64,000 nt of DNA, from assembly GCA_964646625.1 (NCBI GenBank), contig CAZYHC010000003.1, positions 124,001 through 188,000 on the forward strand, given 5' to 3'. Positions within the stretch are counted from its first letter, which is position 1, and each line of letters opens with the position of its first letter. Made by a program: the position numbers and the translations under genes. Below are positions 24,884 to 32,437 of the stretch, piece by piece. The notes below the pieces were generated by a model. It was given only the letters and a program-made list of their open reading frames with translations. It made no database searches and was not told where the DNA came from. This stretch comes from DAOULT01 sp964646625. GTDB taxonomy: Bacteria; Chloroflexota; Anaerolineae; CAZYHC01.

Positions 24884-24918
24884 GCCTATCCGAAGAGGGA
24901 TAGGCTCTTTTTTCTTTC
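24884..24918 (+). terminator. Rho-independent terminator
   Basis: Perfect 8-bp stem GCCTATCC/GGATAGGC with a GAAGAG loop, followed by TCTTTTTTCTTTC. It ends the transpeptidase and small-protein transcript. Confidence 0.85.
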
Positions 24919-24993
24919 GGAGAGGCTTGATGTTCTTGTCAAATTTGTTGGCACTTTATCCATAAAGCTTTCTTGTATAATAGACCGATTTTC

Positions 24994-25022
24994 TTGACGA
25001 ATAGATACTGAAGTGCTATAAT
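24994..25022 (+). promoter_or_regulatory. Promoter of the HtrA protease gene
   Basis: TTGACG, 17-base spacer, TATAAT with TGc extension, about 85 bases before the start. Another TATAAT lies at 24976-24981 without a good -35. Confidence 0.7.
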
Positions 25023-25106
25023 AAAGGTAGCCTTGAACATCGCCGCGGCCTTTCGGCCAGGCCAAGGCCATATCGAGGAGATAGAAAACAGGAGAAAGCA
25101 GACAGG

Positions 25107-26279
25107 ATGAAAAAAAACATCGGCTTCGCCGTAGCCATCGTTTTGACGGCCATGACCATCATGGGATGTAGTTTATGTGCCTGGTTCAACTCGTCCTCCC
25201 TCGTTCGCCCTACAGCGACCCTGATGCCCACCCCTACACCGGCAGTAATTATAGCCACGCCCACCCCTCTGGCCATTGATATTTCTGCGGCAGCCGATGC
25301 CGAAGAGCAATTGATCATCAACGTTTACGCCAGGGTCAGCCCTTCCGTGGTCTTCATCCAGACCAGCGGTGAAGGGAGCTTTTTGGAGGAAGGCGCGGGC
25401 TCTGGCTTTATCTACGATAGAGACGGACACATCGTGACCAATAATCACCTGGTGGAAGGTAGAAACGATATCCTGGTGACCTTAGCGGATGACACCATCG
25501 TCCCGGCCAGGGTGATCGGCGCCGATCCAGGCAGCGATCTGGCCGTGCTCCAGGTCGATCTGCCGCCCGAACGACTGCCCCCCGTCGAACTGGGCGATTC
25601 CCGCCACCTGCAAGTCGGTCAGCGCGCCATCGTCATTGGCAATCCCTTTGGCCTGGAACGCACCGTGACTACCGGGGTGATAAGTTCGCTGCGACGCACC
25701 CTCGACCGCCAGGATAGCGATTTTCGTATCGCCGAGTTGATTCAAACTGACGCGGCCATCAATCCAGGTAATTCGGGGGGCCCTGTCCTCAACTCCAAAG
25801 GACAGGTTATTGGCGTCAGCACCGCCATTTTCACCCGCACGGGCAGTTCCTCGGGAGTGGGCCTGGCCGTTCCGGTGGATATGGTCAAGCGCGTGGTGCC
25901 GGCCCTCATTGCCACAGGACGTTACGCCCACCCCTGGCTGGGTATCTCCGGCCAGGCCATTACCCCCGACGTACAGCGAGAGCTGGGACTGCCTGCGTAT
26001 AAGGGAATTTTGGTGTTTGCGGTGGAAAGAGGTGGCCCCGCCGAACGGGCCGGGTTGCGAGGGGGCAACCGGGAAGTAATGGTCGGGGCGCTGCCTATCC
26101 GGGCAGGCGGAGATATTATCCTGACCATAAACGGCGTACCGCTCAAAAAATTTGACGATCTCGTCAACTTCCTGGCTCGCGAGACGAGCGTGGGCGATAG
26201 GGTACAACTTACCATCCTGCGCGACGGTCGGGAGATGAGCCTTGAGGCGGAGTTGACCGAGCGGCCCGAAGGGAGATAG
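25107..26279 (+). CDS. HtrA/DegP-like serine protease lipoprotein with PDZ domain
   Basis: A 390-residue exported protease. The N terminus is a lipoprotein signal with an IMGC lipobox (Cys21), so it is probably tethered to the outer face of the membrane through a Thr/Pro linker. The trypsin-like domain shows the triad His114 (TNNHLVEG), Asp144 (GSDLAVLQV) and Ser223 (NPGNSGGPVL). A single PDZ domain follows (HPWLGISGQAITP, GILVFAVERGGPAERAG, GGDIILTINGVPL). It degrades or refolds damaged envelope proteins. The ATG follows AGGAGAAAG. It ends just before the baeRF gene, with which it may be co-transcribed. Confidence 0.95.
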   Translation: MKKNIGFAVAIVLTAMTIMGCSLCAWFNSSSLVRPTATLMPTPTPAVIIATPTPLAIDISAAADAEEQLIINVYARVSPSVVFIQTSGEGSFLEEGAGSGFIYDRDGHIVTNNHLVEGRNDILVTLADDTIVPARVIGADPGSDLAVLQVDLPPERLPPVELGDSRHLQVGQRAIVIGNPFGLERTVTTGVISSLRRTLDRQDSDFRIAELIQTDAAINPGNSGGPVLNSKGQVIGVSTAIFTRTGSSSGVGLAVPVDMVKRVVPALIATGRYAHPWLGISGQAITPDVQRELGLPAYKGILVFAVERGGPAERAGLRGGNREVMVGALPIRAGGDIILTINGVPLKKFDDLVNFLARETSVGDRVQLTILRDGREMSLEAELTERPEGR

Positions 26280-26326
26280 CATGGTCAGTCGAAAGTCAGT
26301 GAAAAATAAAGTCGTAAGGAGGCAAA

Positions 26327-27415
26327 ATGATCACCGAAAAGGAATTGCAGGAATTGGTCGATTTCAAGGGCGAGGGTACGAAGGTTCTCAGTCTCTATCT
26401 CAACGTCGATTCGACCCAGTACGGCAAGGACGAATACAAATTAACCTTGAAGAGTTTATTGAAGGAGGTAGCAGGCGAAGTTTCGAGCAGGGATGTGGCC
26501 GAGGTGGAAAAATATTTTGATTTTGAGTACGACTGGCAGGGGAAGGGCGTGGTGCTCTTCTCCTGCCTGGAGGACGACTTCTGGCGTGTTTACTCACTGG
26601 CTATCCCTGTAGAGAATCAGGTGGTTGTGGCCGATCAACCTTACATCAAACCGCTGACCGATGTCCTCGACGACTACGGGCGCTATGGCGTGGTGCTGGT
26701 TGATCGCGAGGGAGCACGTCTTTTTCTGTTCCGACAGGGCGAGCTAGAGGAAACAGAGGGCACCCTGGGCGAGGAGACCAAACGCCACAAACAGGGTGGC
26801 TGGGCGGACTCTCGCTACCAACGTCACGAGGATGGCATCGCTCAACGCAATCTCAAGGAGGCTGCCGAGTTGACGGCTAAATTCTGCGAGGGAGGACGAT
26901 GCAGCCGGATCATCCTGAGCGGCACCGACGAGACGGTGGCCCAGTTCCAGGAGCTGTTACCCAAGGAGATGCAAGAGCAGGTGGTGGGCAGCATGTCCGT
27001 CGATATGATGGCCTCCGAGAGCGAAGTGCTAGATCGCTCCCTGGAGGTTATCCAGCGCGTCCAGCAGCAGCGTGAGAAAGAGTTGGTGGAATGGATGATC
27101 ACCGCCGCAGCCAAAGGCGAACTGGGAGCCATCGGCCTGGCCGATACTATGGCCGCCGTCCAGGAGGGACGAGTCCACATCCTGATAGTGGCCGAAGGCT
27201 ATCACGCCCCAGGATACCGCTGCGCTAACTGCGGCTATACCACCGCCCAGGAACTCTCAGAATGCGGGTTCTGCGGCGCAGAGATGGCCCGCACAGAAGA
27301 TGCCGTGGATGCGGTTATTCACCAGGCCGTCGATATGGGAGTGGAGGTGGTAGTGGTTAAAGGGAGCGAAGACCTGGAAAAGGCAGGGAGTATTGGGGCC
27401 ATATTGCGGTATTGA
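26327..27415 (+). CDS. baeRF/Vms1-like (bacterial archaeo-eukaryotic release factor family) protein
   Basis: A 362-residue protein of the bacterial eRF1/Pelota-like superfamily (baeRF, resembling the family-10 group). The central domain carries YGVVLVDREGARLFLFRQGE, typical of the VLRF1-type fold, followed by TKRHKQGGWADSRYQRHEDG and an L7Ae-like C-terminal domain containing a four-Cys zinc site (YRCANCGYTT...CGFCGAEM). Relatives are thought to act in ribosome rescue or peptidyl-tRNA hydrolysis, but function for this group is not established. The GxGQ-type Gln is suggested by KQGGW. Strong AAGGAGG precedes the ATG. Confidence 0.82.
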   Translation: MITEKELQELVDFKGEGTKVLSLYLNVDSTQYGKDEYKLTLKSLLKEVAGEVSSRDVAEVEKYFDFEYDWQGKGVVLFSCLEDDFWRVYSLAIPVENQVVVADQPYIKPLTDVLDDYGRYGVVLVDREGARLFLFRQGELEETEGTLGEETKRHKQGGWADSRYQRHEDGIAQRNLKEAAELTAKFCEGGRCSRIILSGTDETVAQFQELLPKEMQEQVVGSMSVDMMASESEVLDRSLEVIQRVQQQREKELVEWMITAAAKGELGAIGLADTMAAVQEGRVHILIVAEGYHAPGYRCANCGYTTAQELSECGFCGAEMARTEDAVDAVIHQAVDMGVEVVVVKGSEDLEKAGSIGAILRY

Positions 27416-27495
27416 TGAATAGATGAAATGGCCCTGGCGGCCCGAGATGAGTTCTTCCCTGCTCGGTAGGAGCGCGCCGCCGCGATCTCGATTAT

Positions 27496-27524
27496 TTGCC
27501 AACAGTCACGATCTGTGGTATAAT
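27496..27524 (+). promoter_or_regulatory. Promoter of rplS
   Basis: TTGCCA, 17-base spacer, TATAAT with TGg extension, about 38 bases upstream of the rplS start. Confidence 0.65.
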
Positions 27525-27561
27525 CCCCCTTCGCGGATAATCAAGAAGGGTGGTATTTAAT

Positions 27562-27912
27562 GTGAACCATCTCATGAAGTCAGTTGAACAGGTGAAGCCT
27601 AATCCCAATATTGAACCGTTCAGAGTGGGAGATACGGTGCGGGTGCACAACCGCATCGTGGAAGGTGACCGGGAGCGGATTCAGGTTTTTCAAGGGGTGG
27701 TGATGCGTTATCCCAAGGGAGGCATCAACACCAGTTTCACAGTGCGGCGCATCGCCGTCCATGGAGTGGGGGTGGAGAGGACTTTTCTGCTCCATTCCCC
27801 TCGCGTGGAGAAAGTCGAAGTAGTACGCCACGCCCACGTGCGGCGGGCCAGGCTTTACTTCCTGCGCGGTCGCCGCGGCAAGGCCGCTCGCCTTAAGGAG
27901 AAACGGTACTGA
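27562..27912 (+). CDS. rplS: Ribosomal protein bL19
   Basis: Large-subunit ribosomal protein at the 30S-50S interface, 116 residues with the start used here. Recognisable by FRVGDTVRVHNRIVEGDRER, IQVFQGVVM, the RIAVHGVGVERTFLLHSP segment and a basic end KAARLKEKRY. I favour the GTG preceded by GGGTGG; an ATG four codons later also fits. The usual rpsP-rimM-trmD neighbours are absent here; instead rnhB follows after 3 bases, a pairing seen in many bacteria. Confidence 0.97.
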   Translation: MNHLMKSVEQVKPNPNIEPFRVGDTVRVHNRIVEGDRERIQVFQGVVMRYPKGGINTSFTVRRIAVHGVGVERTFLLHSPRVEKVEVVRHAHVRRARLYFLRGRRGKAARLKEKRY

Positions 27913-27915
27913 TAT

Positions 27916-28566
27916 ATGACGGTGGCGCCCGATCTACTACTGGAAGAGACGACCCTCTACGCCCAGGGCCATCGTCTCATCGCCGGCCTGGACGAGGCCG
28001 GACGAGGGGCCTGGGCCGGGCCGGTAGTAGCTGGGGCAGTGCTCCTGCCGTTAAACGTCCCCGACCTGCGGAGCAGGCTGGAGGGGGTGCGGGATTCGAA
28101 ACAGCTTACGCCCGAGGAGCGGGAACGGCTCTACGCCCTCATTCAGGCTACAGCCCTGGCGGTGAACGTCGGCTGTGTCTCTGCGGCTTACATCGATGAG
28201 TGGGGTATCGTGCCCGCGACGCAACAGGCCATGTCTCTGGCTGTGGCTGGATTGGGTCTCTGGCCCGACTTCCTGCTCATCGATTTCCTGCGTCTTCCTA
28301 CCGTAGATATTCCCCAGAAAAGCATTGCTAAAGGCGATGCTCTTTCCCTTTCCATTGCTGCTGCTTCCATCGTGGCTAAGGTCACCCGTGACCGGCGTAT
28401 GATCGAGTTAGAAGATGGGCATCCAGGCTATGGGTTTGCCCGCCACAAGGGATATGGCACCCCTCAGCATCGGGCCGCCTTAGCCCGGCTGGGGCCTTCG
28501 CCTATCCATCGGTTCTCCTACGCTCCCGTCGCCGCTGCTGCCAGGCAGGGCCCCGGCAACAATTGA
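27916..28566 (+). CDS. rnhB: Ribonuclease HII
   Basis: Removes RNA from RNA-DNA hybrids and starts ribonucleotide excision repair in the cytoplasm. The 216 residues include the catalytic block IAGLDEAGRGAWAGPVVAGAV with Asp26 and Glu27, LLIDFLRLP carrying the third acidic residue, and the KGDALSLSIAAASIVAKVTRDR helix. The ending GYGTPQHRAALARLGPSPIH RF is typical. It starts 3 bases after rplS with no separate ribosome site, which indicates translational coupling. Confidence 0.97.
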   Translation: MTVAPDLLLEETTLYAQGHRLIAGLDEAGRGAWAGPVVAGAVLLPLNVPDLRSRLEGVRDSKQLTPEERERLYALIQATALAVNVGCVSAAYIDEWGIVPATQQAMSLAVAGLGLWPDFLLIDFLRLPTVDIPQKSIAKGDALSLSIAAASIVAKVTRDRRMIELEDGHPGYGFARHKGYGTPQHRAALARLGPSPIHRFSYAPVAAAARQGPGNN

Positions 28567-28614
28567 GATACGAGATGCTTCTATCTTCTCTCCTCTCTTT
28601 CTTTGGATAAAGCG

Positions 28615-31434
28615 ATGGTCAGAGAACGAAGGAGGATTGCTAATCTGGTAGTGGCTTTGGCCGCTCTGGGACTGGCTTTTGTGGCCCAGAGCTGTCTGGC
28701 CCGACAGAACCTTAGCGACGGCCTGATCCTTTACGGGGTGGCCGTCGTAGTGTTCGTTTACACCTTGCGGCGGCTGAAGGACGACGTCCTCCGGCCTCTG
28801 CCCGTACCTTCGGGGGGGAAACAAATTCTGCCCCAAACCCTGCCCCGCATATGGCCCCTTTTTTTACTGCCTCTCCCTGTGCTCCTCGACCTGGTGGCGC
28901 TGCGTTATTTTGGCCGCGCGGTTCACCTTTCCAGGGCCTGGAGCCTCTACCTGATCAGCATCATTTCCTTCCCGGCCATCGTGCGCCTGACGGAAAACCG
29001 TTCCTCCCACCTCGTAAAGCCGCCTGGTCTTGCAGCGGCGGCCACTGATAGACGCCTGACCGTCCTGGATTGGATTTTGCCAGCCCTCGTCCTGGCGGTG
29101 GCGGCCTTCATGCGTCTCTACCACTTCCAGTCTATCCCCTTCGGCACCTGGTACGACGAAGCCGACAACGGCCTGCAAGCCCTCAGAATAATTCGAGAGC
29201 CTCACTATCGCCCGGTTTACACCAACCTGCCGACCCATTTCTTTTACGTCATCGCCCTGTCCTTCAAACTTTGGGGGGTAAGCACCCTCTCCATCCGAAT
29301 CCTTACGGTCATTATGGGCATAGCCACTTCTGTCAGTGCTTATTTCCTGGGTCGGGAGCTATTTAACCGACGGATAGGATTTATCCTGGGCTTCCTCCTG
29401 GCCGTCTCTCGCTGGAGCGTAAACTTTAGCCGCATCGGGCTACATGGGATCAGCACTCCCCTTTTCGAGATCCTGGCCCTCTACTTTCTGCTCAAAGGAC
29501 TGCGTTCCCAACGAGCGTGCGATTTTGCCTGTGGGGGGCTGGCTCTGGGGCTGGGGCTATGTTTTTATAACCCTTTCATCCTCTTCCCCCTGGTCATCGC
29601 TTTATTTATCATCTATTACATTCTTATAAAACCCCAAATTGTCAAGATTCACTTTCTCAACTTCACCGTTTTCGTCCTGGCCGCTTTGCTGGTGTTCGCC
29701 CCGGTAGGACAGTTCGCCCTGAAAAATCCCCAACTCTTCTGGGCCCGCACCCATAAGGTGTCCATCTTCAAGGCCGTGCCCGGCCCGGCCGCCTGGCAAG
29801 CAATGGCGGAAAGCGCCGTCAAACACCTCCTGATGTTCAACTATAAGGGCGACCCCAACGGGCGCCACAATCTGCCCGGCGCGCCCATGCTTGATTTCAG
29901 CACCTCTGTACTCTTTGTGCTGGGTCTGGGCTACAGCCTCTACCGCTGGCGAAGCCCCCGTTACCTGTTGCTGGTGATCTGGTTGGTGGTTATGCTCTGT
30001 GGGGGAGTGTTTTCTTTGCCCTTTGAGGCTCCCCAATCCCTGCGGGCCATCGGCACCCTGCCGGTGGTTTACCTCCTGGCCTGCGTGCCTCTGGCTCTGA
30101 TCGAGGCCGAAAGCAGCCGGGTGCTGAACCTGAAAAGTGCCGTGCACTTCCAAAGTGCGCGGCACTTAGTTCCCCTTATGGCCCTGCTGGCCTTCATCGG
30201 CTGGGACAACTACAACGTTTACTTTAACGTCCAGGCCAACGATTTCGCCTCCTGGAGCGCCTTTTCCACCCGCGAGACCATCATCGCCCAGGAAGTCACC
30301 CGGCTGGGCGAGGGCTACCGCGTCTACCTGACGCCGGTGCTGACCAGCCATCTGACCACGCGCTTTCTGGCTCCAGACTTCCAGGAACAAAATATCCTCG
30401 ACCTGACCGACGCCTTGCCTCTGGATCAGTCCGGCACCCAGGGCGTGGCGCTCTTCGTCGATGCCGAAAGCCAGAACGTCCGGGAATTGATCGAGCGTTA
30501 TTATCCTCAAGCTAATAAGCAGGAATTCCGCCCTCCCCAGGAAGGGCCGACCCTTCTTTATCTTTACACGTTAAGTCCGGAAGATGTGGAGGGCCTTCAG
30601 GGTCTCTCCGCCAGATATTACCACGAGGGCGAGATCCTCGACCGCCGGGATGGCCGCCTGGATTTCGAGTGGGGCCACGAAACGCCCCTCCCCCTGCCTT
30701 TCCGCGCCGAGTGGAAGGGCACCCTGGTGGTGCCCGAGTATGGCGCTTATACTTTGAGCGTCGAGGTGCCCGGCTGGGCCGAGCTACAACTGGACGGCGC
30801 TCCTGTACTGACCGGCTCCGGACGGGCGGCCCAGGAGATAACGCTGGCCAGGGGCAACCACGCCCTGATCCTGCGTGGCCTGATTAACCGCAAAGGGACT
30901 TTACGTTTTCTCTGGCGCCCTCCCCACGACGACGCTTTAACGGTTGTTCCCCAGGAGGTGCTCTATGTGTCCCCGGTGACCGGCAACGGTCTGGCAGGAA
31001 ATTACTACGCCAATGACCAATGGACCGCTCCCCCGGCTTTTTCTCAAATCGATCCGGTTATCGCCATCTATTTTCACCTGATCCCCCTGCCCCGCCCCTA
31101 CACCGTGGAATGGCAAGGGCAGATCGAAATCCCGATAAGCGGGACCTATAGTCTGGGCACCGAGGTGTTGGACAAATGTTGGCTTTACATCGACGGCGAT
31201 CTGCTGCTGGAGAACGTGGTGCCCAACTACTACCAGGAAGCAGCCATAGACCTGAGGGCCGGGCGACACGATATCCGGCTGCGCTTCCTGGATCAAACCG
31301 ACCATTCCCACATCTACCTTAACTGGACGCGCCCCGATGGGGTGAGGGAGATCGTACCCCACGAGCGACTCTTTCCGCTTGCGCCAGGAGAGGAGGCAAA
31401 TGAGCCAGGAAACGCAAATCGTCAGCCCAATTGA
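28615..31434 (+). CDS. PMT/ArnT-like membrane glycosyltransferase with two PA14 domains
   Basis: A 939-residue protein. The N-terminal part has about twelve membrane spans; the first large loop carries FGTWYDEADNGLQAL, the acidic motif of GT39/GT83-type lipid-linked sugar transferases. The exposed C-terminal third holds two PA14-like beta-barrels (GLSARYYHEGEILDRRDGRL onward, and GLAGNYYANDQWTAPPAFS onward), each with a WxLYIDG- or AELQLDG-type strand; PA14 modules bind carbohydrates. A 33-bp palindromic element is translated in frame as KSAVHFQSARH between the last span region and the soluble part. The start is the ATG at MVRERRR; ribosome site is weak. It is paralogous to the gene at 32.4-36.1 kb. 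Confidence 0.87.
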   Translation: MVRERRRIANLVVALAALGLAFVAQSCLARQNLSDGLILYGVAVVVFVYTLRRLKDDVLRPLPVPSGGKQILPQTLPRIWPLFLLPLPVLLDLVALRYFGRAVHLSRAWSLYLISIISFPAIVRLTENRSSHLVKPPGLAAAATDRRLTVLDWILPALVLAVAAFMRLYHFQSIPFGTWYDEADNGLQALRIIREPHYRPVYTNLPTHFFYVIALSFKLWGVSTLSIRILTVIMGIATSVSAYFLGRELFNRRIGFILGFLLAVSRWSVNFSRIGLHGISTPLFEILALYFLLKGLRSQRACDFACGGLALGLGLCFYNPFILFPLVIALFIIYYILIKPQIVKIHFLNFTVFVLAALLVFAPVGQFALKNPQLFWARTHKVSIFKAVPGPAAWQAMAESAVKHLLMFNYKGDPNGRHNLPGAPMLDFSTSVLFVLGLGYSLYRWRSPRYLLLVIWLVVMLCGGVFSLPFEAPQSLRAIGTLPVVYLLACVPLALIEAESSRVLNLKSAVHFQSARHLVPLMALLAFIGWDNYNVYFNVQANDFASWSAFSTRETIIAQEVTRLGEGYRVYLTPVLTSHLTTRFLAPDFQEQNILDLTDALPLDQSGTQGVALFVDAESQNVRELIERYYPQANKQEFRPPQEGPTLLYLYTLSPEDVEGLQGLSARYYHEGEILDRRDGRLDFEWGHETPLPLPFRAEWKGTLVVPEYGAYTLSVEVPGWAELQLDGAPVLTGSGRAAQEITLARGNHALILRGLINRKGTLRFLWRPPHDDALTVVPQEVLYVSPVTGNGLAGNYYANDQWTAPPAFSQIDPVIAIYFHLIPLPRPYTVEWQGQIEIPISGTYSLGTEVLDKCWLYIDGDLLLENVVPNYYQEAAIDLRAGRHDIRLRFLDQTDHSHIYLNWTRPDGVREIVPHERLFPLAPGEEANEPGNANRQPN
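30135..30167. repeat. 33-bp palindromic element, family A2, inside a glycosyltransferase gene
   Basis: Arms AAGTGCCGTGCACTT and AAGTGCGCGGCACTT (one mismatch) around CCA. In frame it encodes KSAVHFQSARHL. It shares AAAAGTGCCGTGCAC with the copy at 32658, in which the two arms are in swapped order. Confidence 0.88.
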
Positions 31435-32431
31435 ACCGCCGCCCGACGGGGCGGAGAGCCAGCGCAACGACTGGTTCGCCGTGCCGCCCTCTGATCCCGT
31501 GGTCGAATACCTGGCGGCGAACCTCTGGGATCGGGCGGAGCAGCCATCGGCCTGGGAAGCGGCACGCCTCTCCAGAGCGGCGTACATATACCGGGAAAAG
31601 GCGACGCAGTGGGCCGTCGTAGCCAAGTTCTACGCCGCCAAGACGCGCTCGGCGGAGAAGTACGCCGAGCGCGAGTTCACGCATATCCAGCAGGCGCAGG
31701 CGGCTGGCCTGGCCAATGGGCAGGTGCGGGCCATCCGGCCGCTGGCATCCTGGCGGGGGGTGCTGTTCCTGGAGTACGTGGCGGGCCTGAGCCTGGAGAA
31801 CGTCATCGCCGTCCGCCGAAGCCAGCCGGGAAAGCTGCTCCCCGGCCTGGAGCGCGCGGCGGTGCTCCTGGCGACGCTGCATACCCACAGCACCCGGCCC
31901 GACGCGCCGCCTGATTTCCAGCCAGAGGCCGACTACGCCCGCAAATGCGTCGATGACTTGACGAAACACGGCGTGTTGCAGGGAGAACCGCTCGTGCGCG
32001 ATGGGCTGATCCGCCTGATCGACTACTGGGCGGCGGTTCCAGCGATGGGGAGCTTCGTGCCGGCCTGCACCCACGGCGATGCGACCACCAGCAACTTTAT
32101 TTTTCCGTGGGATGGCGGGGTCGTTGCCATAGACTGGGAACGGTGCCACGTGGCAGACCCCGCCGCCGACCTGGGCCGCCTGATGGCTGAAGTGTCGCAC
32201 AGCGTCAAACAATACGGGGGCGACGTTGCCGAGGCCGTGTCCCTTCTCCAACATCTGGCCGAAGCCTATCGCCAGGCCCTGCCCCCCGACCGGAACGCCG
32301 AGGCACTCGTGGAGCGGGCACGCTTCTACCAGGCGTCGAGCACGCTGCGCATCGCCCGCAATGGCTGGGTCTCGCGCCTGGACCGCTCCACGTTGGTGGC
32401 GCAGGCGCTCGCCCTGCTAGCCTGGAGGTGA
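31400..32431 (+). CDS. Aminoglycoside phosphotransferase (APH)-family kinase-like protein
   Basis: A 343-residue cytoplasmic protein-kinase-fold protein of the APH/choline-kinase group. It shows AVVAKFYAAKTRSAEKYAER with the ATP Lys, the catalytic loop CTHGDATTSNFIF (HGDxxxxN) and the metal site VAIDWERC. Relatives phosphorylate small molecules or sugars; location between two glycosyltransferase genes suggests a sugar or lipid-head-group substrate rather than an antibiotic (inference). The ATG lies behind GGAGAGGAGG, within the last 35 bases of the preceding gene. Its stop is contained in the GGAGGTGA ribosome site of the next gene. Confidence 0.85.
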   Translation: MSQETQIVSPIEPPPDGAESQRNDWFAVPPSDPVVEYLAANLWDRAEQPSAWEAARLSRAAYIYREKATQWAVVAKFYAAKTRSAEKYAEREFTHIQQAQAAGLANGQVRAIRPLASWRGVLFLEYVAGLSLENVIAVRRSQPGKLLPGLERAAVLLATLHTHSTRPDAPPDFQPEADYARKCVDDLTKHGVLQGEPLVRDGLIRLIDYWAAVPAMGSFVPACTHGDATTSNFIFPWDGGVVAIDWERCHVADPAADLGRLMAEVSHSVKQYGGDVAEAVSLLQHLAEAYRQALPPDRNAEALVERARFYQASSTLRIARNGWVSRLDRSTLVAQALALLAWR

Positions 32432-32437
32432 TGCCAG

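Noticed and set aside
31400..32431. Antibiotic-resistance gene
   Set aside because: APH fold only; context with glycosyltransferases and lack of specific similarity argue for a metabolic kinase.
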